This document shows positions 1-7,958 of a stretch of DNA of 64,000 bases, in pieces; position 1 is the stretch's first letter, and every line of letters starts with the position of its first letter. The notes under the pieces are model-generated. The model was not told the DNA's origin and made no database searches. It worked only from the letters and a program-made list of their open reading frames with translations. The position numbers were made by a program, and so were the translations under genes. This DNA is from CAVQNQ01 sp964427655 (lineage in GTDB: Bacteria > Acidobacteriota > Terriglobia > Bryobacterales > Bryobacteraceae). The stretch is taken from the NCBI GenBank assembly GCA_964427655.1, contig CAYRWE010000001.1, positions 1 through 64,000 on the forward strand, in the 5' to 3' direction.

Positions 1-193
1 CGGAGGGATCGTTATCGTCGGCGTCCGGACCTAAAGGCGATCCGGGTCCGTAGCCGTCGCAATCCCAATCGATCATGGTGGCCGTTGTGCAGCCCTGTCC
101 CTTAACAGCAGGCGACTGGGCGAAGGCAGGTCCGCCTAAAAGCGAAAGGCAGAGAAGGACAAAGGCGAGCGAGTATAGGTATCTCAAAAACAT
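1..193 (-). CDS. Secreted protein with MopE-like metal-binding motif, N-terminal fragment (runs off left edge)
   Basis: Only the first 64 or so codons are in the window. The product begins MFLRYLYSLAFVLLCLSLLG and has a clear Sec signal peptide ending near AFA-QS. It is followed by GCTT and the acidic block DWDCDGYGPGSPLGPDADDN, which resembles the DxDxDG metal-binding repeat of MopE-type copper-binding proteins. The same block sits just after the signal peptide of the beta-helix protein at 57332-59815, so the two genes are paralogues. The ATG at 193 follows CTAGGGG, and a good promoter lies at 227-255. By analogy the missing part is probably a right-handed beta-helix with Ig-like repeats, but that is inference. 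Confidence 0.75.
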   Translation of the reverse strand, partial: MFLRYLYSLAFVLLCLSLLGGPAFAQSPAVKGQGCTTATMIDWDCDGYGPGSPLGPDADDNDPS

Positions 194-226
194 CCCCTAG
201 TGCCCGCGGCCGGGCGTTAAGTACGG

Positions 227-255
227 ATAGTATTACTCGGGGGAAATGTGCGCAA
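227..255 (-). promoter_or_regulatory. Sigma-70-like promoter for the left-edge secreted protein
   Basis: On the minus strand TTGCGC (255-250) and TACTAT (232-227) are separated by exactly 17 bases, about 35 bases upstream of the ATG at 193. The predicted start of transcription gives a leader of roughly 25 bases. This is read by eye only. Confidence 0.5.
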
Positions 256-379
256 TATTACCGTAGGTGAAGGATGTCTATTGACCTTTGTTAGGCTGCA
301 TACAAATAGAGGACCTGGTCGATCCCCTACGAATCGCTCTAAGTTATTGATCTAAATCAATAGCGGAAGCTGGGGACCT

Positions 380-1056
380 TTGGAAATCTCCGCGGGAGAG
401 GGTTTCCCGGCTGGCCTATTGGGCCTCGCTGGCCCTCGCAGGCACCCTGCTTTATTTTTCTCTTCGCGGCCTTGCGTGGCGGCGAGTGGGAAGCTTGATC
501 CTGGGAGTACACCCTTTTGGGGTGCTGTTGGTTTTGGGAATTACCTCGCTGACGCTGCCGATCCGGGCGGTGCGCCGGCTCGCCGGGCTACAACCTTCTG
601 CCGGCGCGTGCCGGCGAGCTTGTACGGACCGGTTTTGATCGGCTAGCAAGCTACTGCCAGGCAAACGTTTATACTCACCACGGTATTGGCCGAGCGGGTC
701 GCCGATGCGCTGGCGCCGATGGCCGTCGCGGCCTTGCTGATGCTCTCCGCCCGTCCCGGTCGGCTCGCCGCGACCGCCGTACCGGTGGGCATACTGGGGG
801 TTTAGGGGCCGGCGTCATGGGCTTGCGAATCGGCTTACCCGGCGGCGCTTCTGCTCCTCGCCGGGCTGCGCCTGAGCAGCGCCCTACCCTCCGCGCCCGC
901 CCGTGCGGGTATCTATCAGTTCGTTAGTCGCCGTGACCGTCCTGGCGCCGTTCGGCGTTCGCCAAGACGAGGCTATATGTCCTTCTGTTCCAGCCGCTTG
1001 GAATTCTGGTTTTGGCGGGGTGGGGCCTGGTGGGTTGGGATACTTGCGGGGTTCCT
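380..1056 (+). pseudogene. Decayed flippase-like (LPG synthase TM / UPF0104 family) membrane protein gene
   Basis: No frame stays open, but reading across frames recovers the family signature in order. First comes an N-terminal membrane segment, TLLYFSLRGLAWRRVGSLIL. Then comes LPARAGELVRT, the conserved 'N-LPARAGE-R' motif, followed in another frame by TVLAERVADALAPMAVAALL. Near 905-1040 APARAGIYQF and then VAVTVLAPFGVRQDEA match the family's C-terminal 'GxYQF...A...FGV....A' block. At least three frame changes and a stop separate these pieces, so the gene is dead or badly mis-sequenced. The family (AglD/MprF-like transmembrane domain) is common beside glycosyltransferases, which fits the neighbourhood. 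Confidence 0.65.
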
Positions 1057-1416
1057 TCAGTATTCGCGGAGCGGGCCGAACAGCCGGCGATACAGCGTGC
1101 TGTACGTCGGGGACTGGAAATATCGCCAGATCAGCCCTGCGAGTATTACCCCCAGGATGGGCGCCCATACTCCATCGGATACCGGCGGATCGTCCAGTGT
1201 GGTGGGAAGCCTTTCCGCTCCGTCACCCAACGCGAGCCAATCGCCGGCCCCGTCGCGAGCTGGAAAATCCGGCTGCGACAGCGGTTCCGCGAAGCTAGGA
1301 CCAAAGGCAGCCGAGGGGGCGGAAATTTGGATGGGCGCAGCCTGGCCGTCCCGCCCGCACGCCAACACACCCGCGGCGAGCGCCGCCCAGAGCGCTAATC
1401 GGTTCGCCCGCCTCAT
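1057..1416 (-). CDS. Small exported protein with C-terminal membrane anchor, coupled to the deacetylase
   Basis: A 119-residue product starting MRRANRLALWAALAAGVLAC, a typical export signal whose VLAC could also be a weak lipobox. A Pro/Asp-rich middle of about 60 residues has no motif I recognise. A C-terminal hydrophobic helix (WAPILGVILAGLIWRYF) and a basic tail follow. Its ATG overlaps the TGA of the upstream deacetylase gene (ATGA), which strongly suggests translational coupling and a real gene. The anchor-plus-basic-tail layout resembles sorted surface proteins, but there is no PEP motif. Function unknown. Confidence 0.55.
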   Translation of the reverse strand: MRRANRLALWAALAAGVLACGRDGQAAPIQISAPSAAFGPSFAEPLSQPDFPARDGAGDWLALGDGAERLPTTLDDPPVSDGVWAPILGVILAGLIWRYFQSPTYSTLYRRLFGPLREY

Positions 1417-2330
1417 GGTTCCTGCCCCAATCCTCTAACCGGGAAGGCCGTGCGGTGCTCGGTTTCGCCCGCTTCCGGGGTGGTCACGCGGAGATCGCGT
1501 GCGTGGGGATAGACCGCCGTGATGGGAAGGAAACGGAAATCGGTCAGCAGCTTGGCCAGCTTTCGCTCCATGCCGCCCAGCCCCGCATAGGTTCTCATGC
1601 GCGCCACCAGGCCCGCGGCGAGGCGCGGCTGGCGTGGATCGATCTCCCACGGATGAAAATAAATGCAGGCCGGCCGGCGCTCTTCCCGGTTGATGCGCCG
1701 GATTCCCGCGGCCGTGAAACGATAGGGCAACAGCCGCAGGTAGGCGCCCCCGCCCACCGGAACGACACCGCCGGCGCCCAGTTTGGCGGTGGCGATGGGC
1801 ACCTCCAGAATCGGCCCCGAAGCAGTGTGAATCGTCTGCGCCTGTCTCTCGAAACCCGGAATTCCGTAGCGGTCGTGGGCGATCGGGTAAATACTGGAAT
1901 CGTAGGTGAAACCGCACTCCGCCAGGATCTCCAGCGCCCAAAGCGATCTCCCGGTGATCGAGTAACTGGGCGCGCGATAGAGACGCGGCGCCGCCCCCGC
2001 CACATCCTCGATGACCCGAACGGCGCGCTCGGTGTCCGCGCGAAACTGCGCGGGTGTCATATCGTACACCAGTTGGTGCGCGAAGCTGTGGCAGCCGATC
2101 TCGTGCCCGGCTTCCACGATCCGGCGCGTCATGGCCGGATGGCGCTCCGCCACCCATCCCATGACGAAAAACGTGGCCGAGGCGTTGTGCCGCGCCAGCA
2201 GATCCAGAACCCTGTCCGTCTGCGCTTCCACGCGCGAAGGCAGAGATTCCCAGTTCTCCGCCGGCACGTGCCTCTGCACTTCGGAGGGGTGAAAATACTC
2301 TTCGACGTCTATGGTGAGGATGTTGACCAT
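1413..2330 (-). CDS. Exosortase-A-system polysaccharide deacetylase (DUF3473)
   Basis: A 305-residue NodB-type carbohydrate esterase. It starts MVNILTIDVEEYFHPS, where the family's metal-binding Asp lies in the DVE motif. Residues 60-90 hold the second metal site HEIGCHSFAHQLVYD, and RAPSYSIT follows. The C-terminal YFHPWEIDPRQPRL is the hallmark of the DUF3473 extension seen in XrtA/PEP-CTERM-linked deacetylases (TIGR03006-like). It probably removes acetyl groups from an exopolysaccharide or its precursor; there is no signal peptide. A 31-codon gene lies 10 bases upstream, and the downstream 119-residue gene overlaps its stop. A 29-codon in-frame extension upstream was rejected because it covers that small gene and has no family similarity. 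Confidence 0.88.
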   Translation of the reverse strand: MVNILTIDVEEYFHPSEVQRHVPAENWESLPSRVEAQTDRVLDLLARHNASATFFVMGWVAERHPAMTRRIVEAGHEIGCHSFAHQLVYDMTPAQFRADTERAVRVIEDVAGAAPRLYRAPSYSITGRSLWALEILAECGFTYDSSIYPIAHDRYGIPGFERQAQTIHTASGPILEVPIATAKLGAGGVVPVGGGAYLRLLPYRFTAAGIRRINREERRPACIYFHPWEIDPRQPRLAAGLVARMRTYAGLGGMERKLAKLLTDFRFLPITAVYPHARDLRVTTPEAGETEHRTAFPVRGLGQEP

Positions 2331-2340
2331 AGTTGGCGCT

Positions 2341-2436
2341 TCAATGCTCCCGCCGCAAACGCAGCAGCCGCACCGCGCCACCGTAGAGCAGCGAAAAGAA
2401 CCCCAGGACGGCCGCATCCGTTATCCGCTGTGCCAT
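2341..2436 (-). CDS. Putative 31-residue single-pass membrane protein upstream of the deacetylase
   Basis: The ATG at 2436 is preceded by GGGGGAGAT at ideal spacing. The frame reads MAQRITDAAVLGFFSLLYGG and then AVRLLRLRREH, a single hydrophobic helix with a basic cytoplasmic tail. It ends 10 bases before the deacetylase start, so the two should be co-translated. No family is recognised. The strong ribosome-binding site and position are the evidence; its shortness is the doubt. Confidence 0.45.
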   Translation of the reverse strand: MAQRITDAAVLGFFSLLYGGAVRLLRLRREH

Positions 2437-2614
2437 AGATCTCCCCCTGTCATTGGGGCAAGTCCCCTGCCATATGCAATTTAGTGGGAATACGGCGGCC
2501 CGCGCACCGGCGCGATGCTAAATAGCGGAGCGAATTGCCGAGGAATGGGAGCGATTCCCGCGCGGTCGGATGGGTTCCATCGTAAGCTGCGCGATCGAGA
2601 CGCTTGGCCGGTGC

Positions 2615-4252
2615 TTAGGCGATGTTTTCGACCGGGGCGGTTTCCGGATCGGCGAATGCCAGCACGGCTTGCTTGGCCTGTTTGCGCAGCCGCCATTTTT
2701 CGTACGGAGGCGCTTCTTTGCGCGCTATATCCTGTACCACGGCGGCGTCGATCTCGCGCTCCTGCACATCCCCGGCGATCCTCTGAAACCACTCCTGCTG
2801 GCGGAGCGCCTCACCCTTCTGCTTGCGCAGAAGAGCCTTGCGGGCATCCGGCATCTCGTCGAACAGCATGGCGGCGATCTGTACGCGGGAATGCTCGTAT
2901 TCGAGGATGAGAGAGCGTTCGATTTCTTCCTGATCCTGCCGCTCGGCCATATCCTGTTGGCGGCGGAAGTTCCCCTTGAGGGCCGCCTCCAGCTCCGGAC
3001 TGACCACGCGGGCGCGGGTGGCTGGGTCCTTCACGATTTTTACGATCAATCCCGCCGAATTGCGCAGGTTCTGGCCGGCGCGCTTCTTCTGCCGGCATAC
3101 CTGCACCGCGATCTCGCACCAGTCGAGCAGGTCCGCGCCTTCCGGACTATTCGGTCCCATTTCCAGTGCGCTGCGCACGATACTCAGCGCCACGTGGGGC
3201 AGAACTTCCTCCTCCAGCATGGCGTGGAGCAGCCTGGCGGCGCGTTCCAGCCCGTAAAAATCCAGCGCACTCGAGGCCGCCCGGCAATATTCCGCAGCCG
3301 CTTTACTGGAGGCCCCGGCTTCCTGTAAGAGCGCCTGGCACTGCGCGCGCCGCGATTCGGTATCCGCCGGGCAGCCATGCAGAAGGAGGGTTTTACGCTC
3401 AGACACATAGCTGGCGTGGCGATGCAGAGCAATCCGCCAATCCTGACTCGAGACCACTTGATAAGAACCCAGCACCTGGATGCGGATCAGCTGCTCGAAG
3501 GCCGGCTCGAGAGTCTGCATCAGGCGCGACAGATACTTAGGTGGATTCAAAATGCCCAGGTGTTCGGTGACCAACTGCCGGGCATCCACTATGACGACAT
3601 CGGTTTTGGCGAACGCCACGGCCAGATAGCGGTAGAGGTGCTTGGCCGTAATGCCATCCAGCTCCATATAGCGGTTGGCATCCAGCAGGCGAAAAAAGCC
3701 GCTGTCCATGGACTGGATCAGCTTGTCCGTCCAGGTCACCGAGCCGGTGCAGCGGCCAGTGGCGCGATTGAGCGAGAAGCTGGCTTCCTGAAACACGTTG
3801 CACCACTTCACTTCCTCGTGCTGCTCGGTGGCCGTCAAAGCCCGGAAGCGCAATGGAATGAAGCGATCCATGGCCAATTTCAGGCGCTTGTAGAACTTCC
3901 CGTGAACCGCGCCGATATCCAGGATGCGGGCGATCTCGCGTCCCGTGAAAGTCACGGTTTTTGCAAAGTCGTTGCGGAAGGTGAGAACTCCCAGGGCCAC
4001 GAAGATGTCCAGATCCTGTTCGGTGGGCAATCCCAGCTCGTTATTGCCTTGCACCTGCCAGGTGACGCGCATTTTCGTGCCGTCCGGCAGATTCTTGGTC
4101 CCGTTGATCTCGATCTTGCCGATTTTCTTACCCACCCGCCTTTCCAGGACGGCGAACGGGATAGCTGCAAGGTTCTCCTCTTCCACCGAGAGGTTCATCA
4201 ACGATGGCTTAGGCGCCGCTTTCTGCTTTCCTGGAAAACCCGGGGTGGGCAT
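2615..4252 (-). CDS. Plasmid-type replication initiator protein (RPA family)
   Basis: A 545-residue protein. Residues about 20-130 (NLAAIPFAVLERRV, then a beta-rich stretch and GLPTEQDLDIFVALGVLTFR) match the N-terminal winged-helix region of plasmid 'replication initiator protein A' (PF10134-like). The next 130 residues (FYKRLKLAMDRFIPLRF, and SFFRLLDANRYMELDG-type text) continue that domain. The C-terminal 200 residues are helical, charged and coiled-coil-like. The ATG at 4252 is preceded by AAAGGAAAGAG; an ATG 16 codons earlier is less likely. The gene points away from an iteron array at 4331-4789, the usual arrangement in which the initiator binds the repeats and represses itself. The plasmid role is inferred from family and context. 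Confidence 0.8.
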   Translation of the reverse strand: MPTPGFPGKQKAAPKPSLMNLSVEEENLAAIPFAVLERRVGKKIGKIEINGTKNLPDGTKMRVTWQVQGNNELGLPTEQDLDIFVALGVLTFRNDFAKTVTFTGREIARILDIGAVHGKFYKRLKLAMDRFIPLRFRALTATEQHEEVKWCNVFQEASFSLNRATGRCTGSVTWTDKLIQSMDSGFFRLLDANRYMELDGITAKHLYRYLAVAFAKTDVVIVDARQLVTEHLGILNPPKYLSRLMQTLEPAFEQLIRIQVLGSYQVVSSQDWRIALHRHASYVSERKTLLLHGCPADTESRRAQCQALLQEAGASSKAAAEYCRAASSALDFYGLERAARLLHAMLEEEVLPHVALSIVRSALEMGPNSPEGADLLDWCEIAVQVCRQKKRAGQNLRNSAGLIVKIVKDPATRARVVSPELEAALKGNFRRQQDMAERQDQEEIERSLILEYEHSRVQIAAMLFDEMPDARKALLRKQKGEALRQQEWFQRIAGDVQEREIDAAVVQDIARKEAPPYEKWRLRKQAKQAVLAFADPETAPVENIA

Positions 4253-4330
4253 AGGAGACTCTTTCCTTTTACAACGCCGTGAATCGTTTGCGCTACACAT
4301 TTATTGGTAGGCACGCGATCTATGCCGGTT

Positions 4331-4789
4331 TTTATGATCGGACACATACCAGGGCCAGCCGCAGCCCATGACCATGACTGTTTCAATCCAGTATGTTCAT
4401 GGACCATACCATATGGAGGGCTGGTTTTAAATATTGCAAGATGCAGAAATCAGGATACTTAGTCCTTTTCCCTTACGCTCGGACTCACACCGGTTTACGC
4501 TCGAACCCATGGGTGGCATCGTAAATGTCCGCCAAACGATTGAAAACACGAGCGGCCAGGAAATCCGGCAGCATGGGCCCGACAGGAAGACGCGAAGTTA
4601 ACAGCTTTATATTTTTCAATGACTTACAAATTCCTCTTACGATCAAGCCCATGGCTTTTATGCCCCGGCACATGCCAGGCGTCTGGATTTCATGGTGAGC
4701 CCATTGAGCTTACGTCCAAACTCACGGGCCGGCTCCCTGGGGCTATGGGTCTGAGCGTAAGTGCCAGATGCCATGAGCCTCATCGTAAG
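4331..4789. other. Putative iteron-type replication origin
   Basis: This is the core of the 651-base gene-free stretch between the initiator and 4904. I find seven copies of a 19-bp repeat, consensus YTTACGMTSRRRCYCAYRG. Plus-strand copies are at 4472-4490, 4494-4512, 4636-4654 and 4709-4727; minus-strand copies are at 4507-4525, 4743-4761 and 4771-4789. A weaker plus copy is at 4331-4349, and a half-site TTTACGG lies at 4889-4895. Copies two and three overlap head to head on CCCATGGG. AT-rich tracts at about 4424-4440, 4609-4635 and 4820-4845 could be the unwinding element. Iterons beside an RPA-type initiator are the standard plasmid origin design; the function is inferred. Confidence 0.72.
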
Positions 4790-4865
4790 AATCCGCCCGT
4801 GCCGGCTCCGGTGACTCAAGTTATACATAATATTTAAGTTAGACAACGGGACCGCTAAATCCGGT

Positions 4866-4871
4866 TATAAT
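4866..4871 (+). promoter_or_regulatory. TATAAT -10 element upstream of the priming sugar transferase
   Basis: A perfect TATAAT lies 32 bases before the ATG at 4904. I see no convincing -35 at normal spacing (TTAGAC at 4839-4844 would need a 21-base spacer), so it may depend on an activator or be fortuitous. It lies between the iteron array and an extra half-site, so initiator binding could affect it. Confidence 0.35.
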
Positions 4872-4903
4872 ATGAACTCGATGAAGCCTTTACGGTAGGC
4901 TGA

Positions 4904-6292
4904 ATGATCCGGCTCTTTCGTGTCTTCGTTCCAGTTGGCTCGCTGGCGCTCCTCATTTCCGAGATACTGCTGATCACGTCTGCCTTCGTTCTGGCTACCT
5001 ACCTGGTGCTGGAAGTCTCCCCCACGGTTTTTCTGCTGTACGACAGCGGCTTGGTGCGCATTTTTCTGGTGCTCGGAAGTATTCTGCTGGGTCTTCATTT
5101 TCACGATCTCTACTCGAAGATCTACGTGCGCTCACGGGTCGTGCTGGCGCAGCAGCTTTGCCTGGTGATGGGGGTCGCCTTTATCGTACAGGGCGTAGTG
5201 AGTTACCTCGATGCCGATCTGCGGGTGCCCATACGGATCATGATCCTGGGCAGCCTGCTAGCCGTGGTCGCGATCTACGGCTGGAGGGTCTTCTTCAGCG
5301 CCTACGTGCTGCGTGTAGTGGCTCGGGAACGGCTCCTGCTGGCGGGGGAGAGCCCGCTTCTGGAGGATATTGGCAAACACATCGAGGAGCATCCGGAGAT
5401 GGGCCTGCAGGTGGTCGGATATGTGACCGGCCGTCAGGACACCGAAGCGCTCCCCGGCGGGAAGGTTCTGGGACCCATGGCCGCGCTGCGGGAGATCATC
5501 CAGGCTACCCAACCGGACCGCATCGTAGTGGGGATGACCGAACGACGCATGTGCATGCCGGTGGGCGAGTTGCTGGACCTGCGCTTCGCCGGCCACATCA
5601 TCGAAGAGGCCGCCAGTACCTACGAAAAGGTCTGCGGGCGCGTGTGCCTCAAGGAACTGCGGCCCTCCCAGCTCATCTATTCCGGGGAGCTGGGGCCGAG
5701 CCGCGGCAGCATGCTCTCGCAGACGGTAACCAACCTGATCGTGGCGGCTGTGGGAGTAGTAGTGGCCACGCCCATTGTGCTGCTCACCGCGCTGGCCGTG
5801 CGGCTGAGTTCGGCCGGCCCGGTGTTCTACCGCCAGGTGCGCGTGGGCATGAACGGGGCTCCGTTCACGCTGTATAAATTCCGTTCCATGCGCGCCGATG
5901 CCGAAGCCCTGACGGGCGCGGTGTGGGCGTCCAAGGACGATCCGCGGGTGACTCCGGTCGGCCGCATCCTCCGCAAGCTGCGCATCGACGAAATCCCCCA
6001 GTTGTTCAACGTGCTGAAGGGGGAAATGTCCATTGTGGGGCCCCGTCCGGAACGTCCCGAGTTCGTCCAGGCGCTGTCCGAAAAAATTCCGTATTACCGG
6101 CAGCGCCACTGTGTGCGGCCGGGAATCACGGGGTGGGCTCAGGTCAATTATAAATACGGCGATACCCTGGAAGATACCATCCGGAAGCTGGAGTACGACC
6201 TCTATTACATCAAGAACCTATCGCCGTCTCTGGACGGTTACATTATTTTTCTTACGGTCAAAGCCATCCTGCTATCGCGTGGTTCGCAATAG
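4904..6292 (+). CDS. EpsB-like polyprenyl-phosphate sugar-1-phosphate transferase (exosortase-associated)
   Basis: A 462-residue membrane protein that primes exopolysaccharide synthesis by moving a sugar-1-phosphate from a UDP-sugar onto undecaprenyl phosphate. Residues 1-140 hold four or five membrane helices, 145-250 a nucleotide-binding-like domain, and about 280 another helix. The catalytic bacterial sugar transferase domain follows, with GPVFYRQVRVGMNGAPFTLY, KFRSM, DEIPQLFNVLKGEMSIVGPR and RPGITGWAQVNYKYGDT. The layout fits the PEP-CTERM-associated subfamily (TIGR03013-like) better than WcaJ. A 7-bp hairpin follows the gene at 6299. Confidence 0.9.
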   Translation: MIRLFRVFVPVGSLALLISEILLITSAFVLATYLVLEVSPTVFLLYDSGLVRIFLVLGSILLGLHFHDLYSKIYVRSRVVLAQQLCLVMGVAFIVQGVVSYLDADLRVPIRIMILGSLLAVVAIYGWRVFFSAYVLRVVARERLLLAGESPLLEDIGKHIEEHPEMGLQVVGYVTGRQDTEALPGGKVLGPMAALREIIQATQPDRIVVGMTERRMCMPVGELLDLRFAGHIIEEAASTYEKVCGRVCLKELRPSQLIYSGELGPSRGSMLSQTVTNLIVAAVGVVVATPIVLLTALAVRLSSAGPVFYRQVRVGMNGAPFTLYKFRSMRADAEALTGAVWASKDDPRVTPVGRILRKLRIDEIPQLFNVLKGEMSIVGPRPERPEFVQALSEKIPYYRQRHCVRPGITGWAQVNYKYGDTLEDTIRKLEYDLYYIKNLSPSLDGYIIFLTVKAILLSRGSQ

Positions 6293-6298
6293 ATAGGA

Positions 6299-6324
6299 AA
6301 GCCGTACTGACTCATAGACGGCTT
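6299..6324 (+). terminator. Hairpin after the sugar transferase gene
   Basis: AAGCCGT (6299-6305) and ACGGCTT (6318-6324) form a perfect 7-bp stem with a 12-base loop, starting seven bases after the stop codon. No T-tract follows, so it is at best a weak or Rho-assisted terminator. Confidence 0.3.
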
Positions 6325-6402
6325 GACGGCCCTCCATATCCGGGGCAGACTTTGACTTGCCGACGCCGGAGGACTCTTCCGGCCGAGAGGAGCGCACTTT
6401 TG

Positions 6403-7716
6403 ATGCTGCGACGAGTGCTCGCGGTACTAATCTTAGCGATGCCGGTTTTCGCGCAGTACGCCGGCCCGGCCATTCTCAGCCGCGACGAAGCGCCCGCGGC
6501 CATGGCGGCGCCCCAGATCAGCTTTCGCCCGTATTTCGATGTCAACGCGATCTACGATACCGGCCTGGCCGGCGTGGTGACGGACTCGCAGGGAGACCTG
6601 GCGAATACCGCCTCGGCGGGCGTGCAGGTAGCCGGCGGCGTCAGCGGATCGCACAGTTGGAAGCACACCAAGCTGGGCCTCGATTATCACGGCTCCGTTT
6701 ACCACTACTTCAAGCAGACCTATTACGACAGCACGAATCACTCCCTGCTCGTCAGCCTGGATCATCAGATCTCCCGCCATGTTACCCTGGCACTCTCCGA
6801 AACCGCCGGTATGTATTCCCGCGACATCGGGTTGCTGGGACTCTCGCAGGCAGTGTCTTTCGATCCGGCCCAGCAATACGTTCCCACCACGGACTACTTC
6901 GACAACCGCACCATCTACGCCGTCAGCCAGGCCGATCTGGTGTTCCAAAAAAGCGCGCGTCTCTCTTTCGACCTGGGAGGCGATTTCTTCCTGGTGCGGC
7001 GCCGTTCCACGGCGCTCGCGGCGGTGACCGGAGCCACTGCCCGGGCCGATATGGAGTATCGCGTCAGCCGCCGCTCCACCATAGGCCTGAATTACAGATT
7101 CGACGATTTCAGCTACGCCCATATCTACAGCGGAACCGATGCGCACACGGTGGCCGTCTCCTTCTCCACGCGGCTCAGCCGCTGGGTGGAGTTTTCCGCT
7201 TATGGCGGCGCCGCGCGGCTGGAATCCAAATTCATTCAGACGGTGGCCGTGGATCCGGCGGTTACCGCGCTGCTCGGAATCACCTCGGGAGTGCAGCTCT
7301 TCTATAACATCAACTATGTTCCGACTGTCAGCGGCCGGCTGGCGCGCTCCTTCGAGCACGGCGTGGCGTATGTCGAAGGCAAGCGAGCCATAACTCCCGG
7401 CAACGGCTTGTTCCTGACCACTAACATGACTACAGCTCAGGGCGGTTATACGTATACGGGCATCCGCCACTGGAGCTTCAACGTCATGGCCGGCTATGAC
7501 CAGGGGCAATCGCTCATGAACTTCATGGGACGCTACGGCGATTACCGGGGAGGCTTTCAGGTCTCCCGGCAGCTCACCCGCGCCATCCATGCCATAGCCG
7601 GCGTGACCGCCAGCAAGTACGACAGCCCGGATTTCGCGAATTATAACCGCCTTATCTACGACGCGCGGGCGGGCTTCGGCTTCGCTCCCGGCGACGTGCC
7701 GGTGCGCATCTGGTAG
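6403..7716 (+). CDS. Outer-membrane beta-barrel protein, probable exopolysaccharide-system component
   Basis: A 437-residue protein beginning MLRRVLAVLILAMPVFAQYA, a signal peptide cleaved near FAQ. The rest alternates polar and aromatic residues in strand-length runs (LGLDYHGSVYHYFKQTYYD, STIGLNYRFDDFSYAHIY, HTVAVSFSTRLSRWVEF), typical of an outer-membrane barrel of 16 or more strands. Such barrels often follow the priming transferase in EpsH/XrtA loci and may help secrete polysaccharide. The ATG at 6403 follows GAGAGGAG; 17 upstream in-frame codons would place basic residues before the signal. No catalytic motif is seen, so function is inferred from fold and place. Confidence 0.68.
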   Translation: MLRRVLAVLILAMPVFAQYAGPAILSRDEAPAAMAAPQISFRPYFDVNAIYDTGLAGVVTDSQGDLANTASAGVQVAGGVSGSHSWKHTKLGLDYHGSVYHYFKQTYYDSTNHSLLVSLDHQISRHVTLALSETAGMYSRDIGLLGLSQAVSFDPAQQYVPTTDYFDNRTIYAVSQADLVFQKSARLSFDLGGDFFLVRRRSTALAAVTGATARADMEYRVSRRSTIGLNYRFDDFSYAHIYSGTDAHTVAVSFSTRLSRWVEFSAYGGAARLESKFIQTVAVDPAVTALLGITSGVQLFYNINYVPTVSGRLARSFEHGVAYVEGKRAITPGNGLFLTTNMTTAQGGYTYTGIRHWSFNVMAGYDQGQSLMNFMGRYGDYRGGFQVSRQLTRAIHAIAGVTASKYDSPDFANYNRLIYDARAGFGFAPGDVPVRIW

Positions 7717-7958
7717 CCTTCGCGGAGACGCCGGCAGTGCGGCGCTGGAAAGCACCGCTCCGGATAGCGGATGCACGCCTGCCGCGGCGGCGCGGCGGTG
7801 GTTGCCCGCGATTCCCGGCTTGTTGTACGCTGATCGTAGCGGTGGAGTTCGCTTAACGCCCCTAACGGCCAATGACTCCTACAGTGGACCGCGCTGTGGG
7901 AGTATTCGGTTCCCGCCCGCAGCAGGCCACCAGACAATATTGAGAAGGAGAGTCCTGG

